Assembly: GCA_944323485.1 (NCBI GenBank)
Contig: CALUSR010000006.1
Span: forward strand, 1 to 64,000
Length of the DNA: 64,000 nucleotides
Direction: 5' to 3'
DNA from: Candidatus Gastranaerophilales bacterium
GTDB taxonomy: Bacteria > Cyanobacteriota > Vampirovibrionia > Gastranaerophilales > CAJFVJ01
Shown: positions 52,877 to 61,959 of the stretch, piece after piece
Numbering within the stretch: the first letter of the stretch is position 1
How the letters are laid out: each line of letters begins with the position of its first letter
Translations under genes and position numbers: made by a program
Notes under the pieces: generated by a model
Databases searched by the model: none
Told to the model about the DNA's origin: nothing
The model's input: the letters and a program-made list of their open reading frames with translations, nothing else

Positions 52877-54361
52877 ATGAATAAAAAAATCCTACTTATC
52901 GATGACAGCAGAACACAACTTCAAAGTCTTAAAATGACATTTGTCAAAGCAGGCTATGAAGTCATTACTGCTTCTGACGGTTTAGAAGGAATAGAGATGG
53001 TAAACAGATGTATGCCTGATTTGATTATCTCTGATATTGTTATGCCAAACATCAACGGATACCACCTCTGCCGGCTCATAAAAAATGATAAAAACACAAA
53101 ACACATACCTGTTATACTTCTAACTATCCTCTCAAATAAAATAGACCGTTTCTGGGGAATTAAAGCAGGAGCTGATAAGTATATAAATAAAGATATTTCG
53201 GCAGATGATTTAATAAAAGAAGTCAACGACATCCTCAAAGACGTTACTCCGACACGGTACCCTTCAAATAGAAATACAATCAACAACATTACTTTTGATG
53301 AGGATATATACAAGCTCAAAATAAACGAAATTCTTGATCAGGCATTAATCAGTTCTACAATTATGAATGAATTCAGACACCTTTCTGAATACTTTCAAGA
53401 TGATAATGCTCTTGTCAAAGAAATATTTGAACTTCTCAACTCAATCCTTGAATTTGACTTTGGCGGAATATTCTTCAACTCAACAGACGGAAAAGAGCCC
53501 AAAATTTTGAACTTCCACCAGAATAACTGTAAAGTTCATGACAACATCTTTATACCTATTATGGAAGACTTCTTCCAAAAACTCTTTCCTGAAGATAATG
53601 ATTATTATTTCAACTACAAAATATCAGGAGTAATAACAGACTACAACAAAGAAATTCTTTCCTATGACGAATTTCAATCAGCATTTGTAATCCCTATTAT
53701 CTCAGGGAAATCAATTCTCGGAGGAATATGCCTTTATAGCAAAGAGAGAAATAATTACTCAGAGCTTAAGACTTTCAATATTATACTCGATGAGCTTAAA
53801 TTGCTGATGAGACTGAGATGGTTGTACTCGGAAACAAAACTTCTGACAATTATTGACCCGCTGACAAGCCTCTATAACAGAAGATACTTCAACGAAATAA
53901 TCCACAGAGAATATATGCGCTCTCAAAGAACACAATCAAACTTCAGCGTAGCAATAATCGATATAGACAACTTCAAAAAAGTAAACGATACCTATGGACA
54001 CCAAATCGGAGATATTGTCCTGATTGAAATTTCAAAAACTATTCTTGGAATGCTCAGAACAACAGACTTCGCTTTCAGATACGGCGGTGAAGAAATTGTC
54101 GTCATCCTCACAGACTCATCTGTCGACGGTGCAATCTACCCCCTCGAACGTATAAGAAAACGTATCTCGGAAAAAGTTTATGAAGGAAACAACGGCGAAA
54201 ACTTTAGCGCAACGGTAAGCATAGGAGTAGCAAGCACAGACCAGGGAGTAATGGGACCTGAAGACTTGGTTAACTATGCTGATACAGCTCTTTATAGAGC
54301 AAAATCTCTCGGCAAAAATCAGGTAAAAATATTTGATCCGAAAATAGACAAAAAAATATGA
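52877..54361 (+). CDS. receiver-GGDEF diguanylate cyclase
   Basis: This is a 494-residue cytoplasmic protein. The receiver (1-120) has Asp53 in LIISDIVMP. A GAF-like middle part (about 150-310) follows, and a C-terminal GGDEF domain with ITIDPLTSLYNRRYF-type start (here LTIIDPLTSLYNRRYFNE), active site YGGEEIVVIL, and an intact RxxD inhibitory site (RTTD) five residues before it. It should make cyclic di-GMP under phosphorylation control and be product-inhibited. The ATG at 52877 follows AGTTGAAGC, a weak ribosome binding site. It overlaps the tandem CheW gene by four bases. Confidence 0.93.
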   Translation: MNKKILLIDDSRTQLQSLKMTFVKAGYEVITASDGLEGIEMVNRCMPDLIISDIVMPNINGYHLCRLIKNDKNTKHIPVILLTILSNKIDRFWGIKAGADKYINKDISADDLIKEVNDILKDVTPTRYPSNRNTINNITFDEDIYKLKINEILDQALISSTIMNEFRHLSEYFQDDNALVKEIFELLNSILEFDFGGIFFNSTDGKEPKILNFHQNNCKVHDNIFIPIMEDFFQKLFPEDNDYYFNYKISGVITDYNKEILSYDEFQSAFVIPIISGKSILGGICLYSKERNNYSELKTFNIILDELKLLMRLRWLYSETKLLTIIDPLTSLYNRRYFNEIIHREYMRSQRTQSNFSVAIIDIDNFKKVNDTYGHQIGDIVLIEISKTILGMLRTTDFAFRYGGEEIVVILTDSSVDGAIYPLERIRKRISEKVYEGNNGENFSATVSIGVASTDQGVMGPEDLVNYADTALYRAKSLGKNQVKIFDPKIDKKI

Positions 54362-55359
54362 CAACAACAGAAAACCAAAACCAAACAAATGTACTGTATC
54401 TGATATTCAAAGTGGCAGACAACCACTATGCGACTCTTGCCGAAAATATTCTCGAAATTACAAGACTCCACAAATTGACAGTGTTCGAAAAAATGGATAA
54501 AAACCTTGTCGGACTGATGGAGTTTCGGGATAAAATAATTAATGTTCTTAATATAAAAACAATTCTCGGCATAAACACTGAAAATACAACACCTGATAAC
54601 ACACAAATCCTCGTAATAAACATAAACAACAAAACATACGGGCTTGCTATAGACGAAATAATAGATATAACCCAGCTCTCGGAGTCCGATATACACAAAC
54701 TGCCTTATCAGTCTGACAAACCTTTTATAACAGGACTGCTGAATATAAAAGACCATCAAACGGCAATCCTCAACATCGAAGAGATGATTAACCACTCTAA
54801 TATAAAAATCATCGAACAGGAGGAACCATCACAACAGGCTGAACAACTGCCTGAGGTTCAACCGGTACAAATACCTGATATAACCCACACTTATGACTTG
54901 CAAAATGAAGAAAAAGAATACAGATTCATTTCTTTCAGCCTTGGAGAACATATCTACTGCCTGAGCCTGAAATACGTCAAAGAATTTGCCAAAATGGCAA
55001 AATTGAACATAACACAAATCCCCTATACTCCTGATTTCTTCAAAGGAATCGTTAATATACGGGGAGAATTTATCAACATCATCGACATAAAACCTTTCCT
55101 TGGCATAAACTCAAAAAATGAAATATCTCAAAAATCAAAAATTATAGTTATAAACTCAACTGACCTCAACATAGGAATAATCGTCGATGAAGTCTTCGAT
55201 ATGATAAATATCTCATCTCAACAACTGCAAGCAGAAAATTCTCTCAAATTTGAAAAAAATAAATTCATACTCTCAGAACTTGTCATGGAAAATAACAAAG
55301 TAATCAGCATAATAAACATTGATAAACTCCTGAAAGACAACAGCATGTACGTTGGATAA
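54358..55359 (+). CDS. tandem CheW-domain adaptor protein
   Basis: This 333-residue protein consists of two CheW-like domains (about 8-150 and 190-333) separated by a Pro/Gln/Glu-rich linker. Each has the SH3-like pattern: YLIFKVADNHYATLAENILE and VGLMEFRDKIINVLNIKTIL in the first, ISFSLGEHIYCLSLKYVKEF and FKGIVNIRGEFINIIDIKPF in the second. CheW links receptors to CheA; a tandem form can bridge more than one partner or build unusual arrays. It is coupled by ATGA to the diguanylate cyclase gene, tying array assembly to cyclic di-GMP output. Confidence 0.93.
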   Translation: MTTTENQNQTNVLYLIFKVADNHYATLAENILEITRLHKLTVFEKMDKNLVGLMEFRDKIINVLNIKTILGINTENTTPDNTQILVININNKTYGLAIDEIIDITQLSESDIHKLPYQSDKPFITGLLNIKDHQTAILNIEEMINHSNIKIIEQEEPSQQAEQLPEVQPVQIPDITHTYDLQNEEKEYRFISFSLGEHIYCLSLKYVKEFAKMAKLNITQIPYTPDFFKGIVNIRGEFINIIDIKPFLGINSKNEISQKSKIIVINSTDLNIGIIVDEVFDMINISSQQLQAENSLKFEKNKFILSELVMENNKVISIINIDKLLKDNSMYVG

Positions 55360-55509
55360 AATATTATTAACTTTTATAAATTTTTTGAATTTAAATACAA
55401 ATAATTAGTGAAAAAATAACACTTATTTGCTATAATGTATAAACTTGAAGGATTTTAACTCTATTTATTATATATATAAGCGGTAAAAAGGCTAAAGGGG
55501 CTGAATAAC

Positions 55510-56568
55510 TTGTCAACAATTGATTTAAGCAATATAAAATTGCGCCGATTTGACTTTGAACTGAGTTATCTGAGTGAATTTGCTGCAAAAAGCTCTGATA
55601 TTTTGCCAAGAGACAGAGAAGAAGCAGAATGCCCTATCAGAACAGCGTTTCAGAGAGACCGTGACAGAATTCTCCACTCCAAGTCTTTTAGACGCCTCAA
55701 ACATAAAACACAGGTTTTCTTTTCACCAGAGAACGACCACTACAGAACAAGAATGACCCACACTCTTGAAGTTTCTCAAATTTCAAGAACAATAGCCCGT
55801 TCTCTCTTGATGAATGAAGACCTGACTGAAGCAATCGCTCTCGGGCATGACCTAGGACATACCCCCTTCGGTCATACTGGAGAATATGTGCTTAACTCCC
55901 TGCTAAAAGAAGGTTTTAAACACAACGAACAAAGTCTGCGTGTTGTGACAAAACTCGAAAACCTCAACCTGACACAAGAAGTCAAAAACGGTATCCTGAA
56001 CCACACAGGAGAAGAAAAACCGTTTACGGTAGAAGGTCAAATAGTAAAAATATCTGACAGAATAGCGTATCTGAACCATGATATAGACGACGCAATCAGA
56101 GCAGGCATAATAAAAATTTCAGACTTGCCTGAGCAGGCTATATCATACTTTGGAGTAACAAGAAGTGAAAGAATCACAAAAATGGTAACAAACATCATCA
56201 CAAACAGCTTCGGCAAAAATGAAATCTGTCTTGATGAAGAATGTATGTCCCATATGAATGACTTGAGGACATGGATGTTCGACAACATCTACCTCAACGC
56301 TGATGTCAGACCGGAAGAAAGAAAGGCAAAAAAAATGATCAAAGAATTATTTGAGTATTATTGCGAAAATATTGAAAAATTAGTTGATACATCTCACAAT
56401 GCCGCAAAAGCTATCGAAAGAACAGCTGTTGACTACATAGCAGGAATGACTGACAGATTTGCTATTAATAAATACAAAGAATGCTTTATCCCAGTTCCGA
56501 TACCAATCCAAAATGAGCATGAAAATATTTTGAAATTGGCAGAACTGAACGGATTAAACAGAAAATAA
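55510..56568 (+). CDS. dgt: deoxyguanosine triphosphate triphosphohydrolase-like protein
   Basis: This 352-residue HD-domain enzyme hydrolyses dNTPs to nucleosides and triphosphate. The N-terminus contains CPIRTAFQRDRDRILHSKSF and RRLKHKTQVFFSPENDHYRT, family hallmarks. The metal site is RMTHTLEVSQISRTIARSL, then ALGHDLGHTPFGHTGE and NHDIDDAIRAG. It is the dGTPase type 2 form. The start is TTG at 55510 with AAAGGGG upstream; the TTG and long leader (55360-55509) suggest limited expression. The next gene, dnaG, starts one base after the stop. Confidence 0.93.
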   Translation: MSTIDLSNIKLRRFDFELSYLSEFAAKSSDILPRDREEAECPIRTAFQRDRDRILHSKSFRRLKHKTQVFFSPENDHYRTRMTHTLEVSQISRTIARSLLMNEDLTEAIALGHDLGHTPFGHTGEYVLNSLLKEGFKHNEQSLRVVTKLENLNLTQEVKNGILNHTGEEKPFTVEGQIVKISDRIAYLNHDIDDAIRAGIIKISDLPEQAISYFGVTRSERITKMVTNIITNSFGKNEICLDEECMSHMNDLRTWMFDNIYLNADVRPEERKAKKMIKELFEYYCENIEKLVDTSHNAAKAIERTAVDYIAGMTDRFAINKYKECFIPVPIPIQNEHENILKLAELNGLNRK

Positions 56569-56569
56569 T

Positions 56570-58474
56570 ATGATAAAACCAAAAACATACACGGAAGCAA
56601 TTAGTTTAATAAAAGAACGTCTCGATATTGTAGACGTTGTTTCTGAGTATGTAATTTTGAAAAAATCAGGAAGAAACTATATGGGCTGCTGCCCATTCCA
56701 CAAAGAAAAAACGCCGTCTTTTTCTGTAAACCCGGAAAGACAAATTTACAAATGCTTCGGCTGCGGAGAAGGCGGTGATGCTCTCTCTTTCCTGATGAAA
56801 ATAAACAACCAGTCATTTAATGAAGTTATATCAGAGCTTGCCCAAAAATTCGGGATACCTCTCCCTGAGTTTAAAGGACAGGAAGGCTCATCAGACCTCA
56901 AAAAACAAATATTTAACGTAAATGAACTGGCAGCAGAATACTTTGAGAAAAATCTCTTTGAAAATCCGACAGCTCAAAAAGCTCTCGAATACCTGCTCGA
57001 AAAAAGAAAATACGATAAATCAATCATCAAAAAATACCGCTTCGGCTACTCGTCAAATAAATACGATGAACTCTTGAAATACCTCTCAAAAGAACACAAC
57101 ATCTCAACAGACCTGATGGAAAAAGCCGGGTTAATATCTCAAAGCAAAAGCAAAGATAACTTCATCGACCGCTTTAGAGGAAGATTGATGATACCTATCG
57201 AAGACGAAAACAGCAATATCGTCGGTTTCGGAGCAAGAACGCTTGAAGAAGGACAAAATCCGAAATATCTCAACTCGCCAGAAACCCTCGTCTACAACAA
57301 AAGCCGCATAATCTACGGTCTTAACAAAGCAAAATCATCAATCAGAGAACAAGACGCCGTAGTCGTTATGGAAGGATACTTCGATGTCATAACAGCTCAG
57401 GTCAACGGTGTTGAAAATGCAGTCGCCACCTGCGGAACTGCCCTCACAAAAAGTCATATCAAAAATCTTTCAAGATATATGACAAAAAGAAAAATCTATC
57501 TTGCTTTTGACGCAGATGCAGCAGGACAGATGGCTATACAAAGAGGCGTAGAAACAGTTAAAGAAGCCTTTGAAGGACTCGGAGAAATAAAACAATTCGA
57601 TGATAACTTCAATACAAATACTGACTTCTCATGCGAAATAAGGGTAATAAATACACCGGAAGGCAAAGATCCTGATGAATTCATCAAAACCCACGGCGCA
57701 GAAGCTTATAAAACCTTAGTGGAAAAAGCTCCGCTTTTGATAGATTATGAAATTAGCACCATAATAAATAAAGAAGGAGATGCAAAAACTCCGCAGCAAA
57801 AAGCCGCTGTCATCAAAAAGCTTATACCGCTTCTGTTTGAAGTAAAAAATGAAATAATAAAAGAAGAGTATATCAAAAAAATATCAAAACAACTTGATAT
57901 TGCACAAAATGCAATAAATAAAGAACTATCACACTATAAAGGAGGAACAACAAACAACGAAATAAAAATACAAAGAAAAACAGAAATATCACAAATTGTA
58001 AAAAAAATTACAAATAAGTGTATAATTGCGCAAAAAAATTTATTGAGTGTTTATTTTATAAATGAAAATAAAATTGCTTTTGATACACTAAACAGTTTCC
58101 TGAATGATGTAGAATTTATTGACGAGAATCTAATACTAATTAAAAATACTCTCAAAGAAATATCTAAAGAAGTTACGAATAAACAGGAACTCGAACAAAA
58201 AGCAATGGACCGTCTGGTCGATAATTCTGAGGCAAAAAAAGAACTGATTGATATTATATTCATGGCTCAACAACTGAACAGCATGAATGCAAGAAATCTT
58301 AAGGAGTACATCGAAGATAATATTTCAGTCATCAATGAATACCCCGACACAAATAAAAATAAACAACTTAAAGCAAAATATAAAGAAGCGCAGGATGAAA
58401 TCTCGTCGTTGCAACTGCAATACGAGCTGCGTGAACAACTGAAGAAGAAATATAGCAGATTGGAGACAAACTAA
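56570..58474 (+). CDS. dnaG: DNA primase
   Basis: This 634-residue protein makes RNA primers for replication. The N-terminal CHC2 zinc finger has Cys41, His44, Cys62 and Cys65 (CPFHKEKTPSFSVNPE and KCFGCGEGGD). A catalytic core with RFRGRLMIPIED, GARTLEEGQNPKYLNSPE and the TOPRIM motifs VVMEGYFDVI and LAFDADAAGQMA follows. The C-terminal helicase-binding domain (about 440-634) is Lys-rich and weakly conserved, as usual. Its stop codon abuts the rpoD ATG with no gap, so the two genes are coupled. Confidence 0.96.
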   Translation: MIKPKTYTEAISLIKERLDIVDVVSEYVILKKSGRNYMGCCPFHKEKTPSFSVNPERQIYKCFGCGEGGDALSFLMKINNQSFNEVISELAQKFGIPLPEFKGQEGSSDLKKQIFNVNELAAEYFEKNLFENPTAQKALEYLLEKRKYDKSIIKKYRFGYSSNKYDELLKYLSKEHNISTDLMEKAGLISQSKSKDNFIDRFRGRLMIPIEDENSNIVGFGARTLEEGQNPKYLNSPETLVYNKSRIIYGLNKAKSSIREQDAVVVMEGYFDVITAQVNGVENAVATCGTALTKSHIKNLSRYMTKRKIYLAFDADAAGQMAIQRGVETVKEAFEGLGEIKQFDDNFNTNTDFSCEIRVINTPEGKDPDEFIKTHGAEAYKTLVEKAPLLIDYEISTIINKEGDAKTPQQKAAVIKKLIPLLFEVKNEIIKEEYIKKISKQLDIAQNAINKELSHYKGGTTNNEIKIQRKTEISQIVKKITNKCIIAQKNLLSVYFINENKIAFDTLNSFLNDVEFIDENLILIKNTLKEISKEVTNKQELEQKAMDRLVDNSEAKKELIDIIFMAQQLNSMNARNLKEYIEDNISVINEYPDTNKNKQLKAKYKEAQDEISSLQLQYELREQLKKKYSRLETN

Positions 58475-59554
58475 ATGAGCAGAAAATCCAAAAACAGTGA
58501 AGATGCTTTGATAAAAATGTTAGATAAGAACAGCAGCTACAAAAAAGACGATGACTTTGATGATGACCTCATCTCTGATGAAGATGATGAAAACATCAAT
58601 GCCATTCTCGACAGAACCCCTGCCGTTTCTCTGTCTTCTCCGGAAGATATATATATCAAAGACGAAGACGGTGATGAATCAGAAGATTTGGATATCTCTT
58701 CTGTCCAAGGTATCGGTCTTGATGACCCCGTCAGAATGTATCTTCGTGAAATCGGACGTATTCAGCTGCTGACAGCAGAAGAAGAAATCGAACTCGCAAG
58801 AAAAATCATCAAAGGCGGGCAGGCAGGACAAATTGCAAAACGTAAGCTTGTTCAGGCTAACCTCCGTCTTGTAGTCAGCATTGCAAAAAAATATGTAGGC
58901 AGAGGCATGCTCTTCCTCGACCTCATTCAGGAAGGTAACTTGGGACTCATCAGAGCCGCTGAAAAATTTGACCATGAAAGAGGATACAAATTCAGCACCT
59001 ATGCCACATGGTGGATTAGACAGGCAATTACAAGAGCTATTGCCGATCAGGCTAGAACAATCAGAATTCCTGTTCATATGGTTGAAACAATCAACAAGCT
59101 CAAAAAAGTTACAAGAAAACTCGCTCAAGACCTGAGCAGAAAACCAACCGAAGAAGAACTTGCAAAAGCTATGGGCATTACAATCAACAAATTGAGAGAA
59201 ATCATCAAAGTTGCTCAGGAACCGCTTTCTCTTGAAACTCCTATCGGAAAAGAAGAAGACTCAAGATTGGGTGATTTCATCGAAGATAAAGAAGCCGACG
59301 CTCCTGTCAAAACTGTTGCCCATGAACTCTTGAGAGAAGACCTTGCAGAAGTATTGAGCAGCTTATCTCCAAGAGAAAGAGATGTCCTGAGATTGCGTTT
59401 CGGTATGGACGACGGTCGTCAAAGAACTCTTGAAGAAGTCGGTCAGCTCTTCGGAGTAACAAGAGAAAGAATCAGACAAATCGAAGCAAAAGCTCTGAGA
59501 AAACTCCGTCACCCGAACAGAAGCAGACGACTCAAAGAATACGTTGAAGTCTGA
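58475..59554 (+). CDS. rpoD: principal RNA polymerase sigma factor (sigma70 family)
   Basis: This is a 359-residue primary sigma factor. An acidic N-terminus (1-75) replaces a long region 1.1. Region 1.2 is [18 protein letters not shown], region 2.4 [18 protein letters not shown] and region 4.2 [19 protein letters not shown]. The non-conserved insertion between 1.2 and 2.1 is short, as in cyanobacterial SigA and Gram-positive forms. dgt-dnaG-rpoD makes a macromolecular-synthesis type operon lacking rpsU. It is followed by a terminator. Confidence 0.96.
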   Translation: MSRKSKNSEDALIKMLDKNSSYKKDDDFDDDLISDEDDENINAILDRTPAVSLSSPEDIYIKDEDGDESEDLDISSVQGIGLDDPVRMYLREIGRIQLLTAEEEIELARKIIKGGQAGQIAKRKLVQANLRLVVSIAKKYVGRGMLFLDLIQEGNLGLIRAAEKFDHERGYKFSTYATWWIRQAITRAIADQARTIRIPVHMVETINKLKKVTRKLAQDLSRKPTEEELAKAMGITINKLREIIKVAQEPLSLETPIGKEEDSRLGDFIEDKEADAPVKTVAHELLREDLAEVLSSLSPRERDVLRLRFGMDDGRQRTLEEVGQLFGVTRERIRQIEAKALRKLRHPNRSRRLKEYVEV

Positions 59555-59610
59555 TATAAATTTTGATATTTATAATTAATCATTAGAATGTTAGAAAATA
59601 TAGAATTAAA

Positions 59611-59641
59611 AAATGATGGGCTTAGTGCCCATCATTTTTTT
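59611..59641 (+). terminator. Rho-independent terminator of the dgt-dnaG-rpoD operon
   Basis: AAATGATGGGC / GCCCATCATTT (59611-59621, 59627-59637) with a 5-base loop and T run. Symmetric A/T flanks allow use from both strands. Confidence 0.93.
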
Positions 59642-59642
59642 A

Positions 59643-59770
59643 AATAAAAAGACCAACTTTCGTCGGTCTGTAAGTTAATGTTTATGAGTGAGAGTGGAAT
59701 ATGCACATGATTATGATATGAATTTAAGCCCATGAAGCATATTCCCCACCCGGACATTTTCAAAGGCAAC
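59643..59770 (-). ncRNA. candidate small RNA or second terminator region downstream of rpsI
   Basis: Read on the minus strand, this stretch holds an inverted repeat, GGAATATGC and GCATATTCC (59745-59737, 59704-59696) with 32 bases between, then an 8-bp stem AGACCGAC-GAAA-GTTGGTCT followed by TTTTTATTT, a strong terminator with a GAAA tetraloop. It lies beyond the rpsI terminator, so it may be an independent small transcript. No promoter is clear. The whole 59555-59819 spacer has no ORF. Confidence 0.35.
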
Positions 59771-59798
59771 AAAAAATCCCCTGATAGAGGGGATTTTT
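59771..59798 (-). terminator. Rho-independent terminator of the ribosomal protein operon
   Basis: On the minus strand, ATCCCCT / AGGGGAT with loop CTATC-like sequence is followed by six T residues, 22 bases after the rpsI stop. Confidence 0.88.
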
Positions 59799-59819
59799 GA
59801 AAATATATACAAAAGAGTA

Positions 59820-60215
59820 TTAACGTTTTGAGAATTGGAAACGTTTTCTTGCTCTTTTTCTTCCGTATTTTTTACGTTCTTTGATTCTTGCATCTCTTGT
59901 CAGAAGACCTTGAGAGCGGAGAACTGATTTATTTTCTTCATTAGCTTCAAGCAACGCTTTAGAAATAGCATGTCTGATAGCACCTGCCTGAGCACAAATT
60001 CCGCCGCCGATAGCTTTAACGATAACATCGTATTTTGTTTCATTGCCTGTCAATGCTAACGGTTGATAAATCATCATTTCAAGAGTAGCTCTTCCGCCGA
60101 AGTAGTCTTTTATGCTTCTGCCGTTGATGAAAATTCTGCCTTTGCCAGGTTTCAATGCAATTGTAGCAATAGCAGTCTTTCTGCGTCCGGCTGTATTTAT
60201 TTCTTTAACTGCCAT
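59820..60215 (-). CDS. rpsI: 30S ribosomal protein S9
   Basis: This 131-residue S9 includes GRRKTAIATIALKPGKGRIF at the start, RPLEMLMIYQPL-like middle segment (here ATLEMMIYQPLALTG) and the basic tail KKYGRKRARKRFQFSKR, which reaches the P-site tRNA. It is the last gene of the operon, five bases after rplM. Full usual length. Confidence 0.97.
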   Translation of the reverse strand: MAVKEINTAGRRKTAIATIALKPGKGRIFINGRSIKDYFGGRATLEMMIYQPLALTGNETKYDVIVKAIGGGICAQAGAIRHAISKALLEANEENKSVLRSQGLLTRDARIKERKKYGRKRARKRFQFSKR

Positions 60216-60220
60216 ATTTG

Positions 60221-60658
60221 TTATTTAACCTCCAATGAATATTCTACAGGTTTTTGAGCTGCATGAGGATGTTCTGCCCCTTCATAAATTTTCAGTTTTG
60301 TAAGCTGCTGTGCACCCAGAGTATTGTGCTGCAACATACCCTTTACAGCTTTCTCAAGAGCTCTTGTAGGATATTTTTCCATCATATCTTTGAAACTGAT
60401 AGAACGAAGTCCGCCCGGATATTGAGTGTGGTGGTAATAAATTTTATCAGTTTCTTTTTTGCCTGTAACTTTAATTTTTCCGGCGTTGATAACAACGACA
60501 AAATCTCCTGTATCAACATGCGGTGTATATTCTACCTTATTTTTTCCTCTTAAAATGTCAGCAATCACGACAGCCAAACGACCGAGAGTTTGTCCTTCAG
60601 CATCGATTAAATACCATTTAGCTTCCACTTCATGAGGCTTTGCAGAATAAGTTTTCAT
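60221..60658 (-). CDS. rplM: 50S ribosomal protein L13
   Basis: This 145-residue L13 contains [38 protein letters not shown] and [20 protein letters not shown]. The conserved start MKTYSAKP lies inside the 3' end of truA, giving a 29-base overlap, so translation is presumably coupled. It is followed by rpsI. Confidence 0.97.
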   Translation of the reverse strand: MKTYSAKPHEVEAKWYLIDAEGQTLGRLAVVIADILRGKNKVEYTPHVDTGDFVVVINAGKIKVTGKKETDKIYYHHTQYPGGLRSISFKDMMEKYPTRALEKAVKGMLQHNTLGAQQLTKLKIYEGAEHPHAAQKPVEYSLEVK

Positions 60659-61490
60659 CTTTAGTAGCCTCCTTATTTAAGTTGTCATTATACTCTTTTT
60701 TGTATCCGACATACATTAATGTCAGACCTTCAGCAGATACTGTATGAGCTGCTTTTGTGCGGTCTTTCTGGTCAAGCAATTCTTTCATCCACACAGCAGG
60801 TTTCACTCCTCTGCCGATTTCAATAAGTGATCCCACAATAATGCGCATCATGTTGTACAGGAATCGGTCAGCTACAATATCAACATTAATAATGCACCCG
60901 ACCTTTTTACATTCTGCGCTGTATACAACACACTCTTTTGCGGGATTTTGTGTGTTGGATTTCTTAAAACTCGAAAAATCATGCTTTCCTTTTATATAGC
61001 TCAATGCAAGATTCATAGCATCTACATCAAGCTCATCACGGATAAGCAATGCATTATCCATCCAAACGGAACGCTGTTTGGAGTTGTTTATTCTATAACG
61101 ATAAAATTTAAATTTTGCACATCTCTGGGCATGGAATAAATTATCAACAAGGCTGAGAGCTGACACGCTCATATCCGGAGGAAGGAGTGCATTCAATGAA
61201 TTTGTAAACACATATTCATTAAGTTTTTGATTTACATCAAAATGAACAACCTGTCCCTTTGAGTGGACGCCTCTATCGGTTCTGCCGGAGAAATAAACTT
61301 TAACGTCATTCTTTACCAAAACTTTCAGAGCATTCTCCAACTCTCCCTGAACAGTTCTTCTTCCGGGCTGGATTTGAGAACCGTCAAAGTCAGTTCCGAC
61401 ATATTCAATAACAGCAGCATATCTGAAGACATTTTTATCTTCAGATATTGCTGTTAGTTGACGATTTTTTTCCAAAGCCTGATTATACAT
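60630..61490 (-). CDS. truA: tRNA pseudouridine synthase A
   Basis: This 286-residue enzyme converts uridines 38-40 of the tRNA anticodon stem to pseudouridine. The catalytic Asp is in [18 protein letters not shown]; further motifs are [20 protein letters not shown] and [19 protein letters not shown]. An N-terminal extension of about 22 residues precedes the conserved start; the ATG at 61490 lies two bases after the rplQ stop and has a weak ribosome binding site. A Lys/Asn-rich C-terminal tail overlaps rplM. The order rplQ-truA-rplM-rpsI is common in cyanobacteria and Firmicutes. Confidence 0.95.
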   Translation of the reverse strand: MYNQALEKNRQLTAISEDKNVFRYAAVIEYVGTDFDGSQIQPGRRTVQGELENALKVLVKNDVKVYFSGRTDRGVHSKGQVVHFDVNQKLNEYVFTNSLNALLPPDMSVSALSLVDNLFHAQRCAKFKFYRYRINNSKQRSVWMDNALLIRDELDVDAMNLALSYIKGKHDFSSFKKSNTQNPAKECVVYSAECKKVGCIINVDIVADRFLYNMMRIIVGSLIEIGRGVKPAVWMKELLDQKDRTKAAHTVSAEGLTLMYVGYKKEYNDNLNKEATKDENLFCKAS

Positions 61491-61492
61491 TT

Positions 61493-61924
61493 CTATACCA
61501 ACTGTATCAACGCCATCTCAGCTGCATCACCGCGTCTTGGTGGCAATCTGTATATTCTTGTATAACCGCCGTTTCTTTCGGCATTTGCTTTTGCTACTGT
61601 ATTGAATAATTTTCTCAACACTGTCTCATCGACAAATTTACCTTCAACACCCTCTGTTGTTTCTACAACTTCGTTTGTTTCAAGATTAATTTGTTTTCCT
61701 GTCTGTTGATCAAATATCAATTTAACAGCCTGTCTTCTGGAGTGCAAATCACCTTTTTTGGCAAGTGAAATTATTTGTTCAACATATGGTTTAAGAGCTT
61801 TTGCTTTTGCCATAGTTGTTTTAATTTCACCATGCATCAAAAGAGATGAAGCAAGAGATCTCAAAAGTGCTTTACGCTGATCTTGAGGTCTTCCCAGTCT
61901 ATGTCTTTTGCATTGGTGTCTCAT
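61493..61924 (-). CDS. rplQ: 50S ribosomal protein L17
   Basis: This 143-residue L17 begins RHQCKRHRLGRPQDQRKALL and carries LASSLLMHGEIKTTMAKAKA and YTRIYRLPPRRGDAAEMALI. A moderate insertion lies in the middle (about 70-95, rich in Glu/Thr/Val) compared with the shortest bacterial L17. It sits between rpoA (35 bases) and truA (2 bases). Confidence 0.97.
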   Translation of the reverse strand: MRHQCKRHRLGRPQDQRKALLRSLASSLLMHGEIKTTMAKAKALKPYVEQIISLAKKGDLHSRRQAVKLIFDQQTGKQINLETNEVVETTEGVEGKFVDETVLRKLFNTVAKANAERNGGYTRIYRLPPRRGDAAEMALIQLV

Positions 61925-61959
61925 TTTTATTTGTCCTTTTCTTTATATATGATTGTTGT

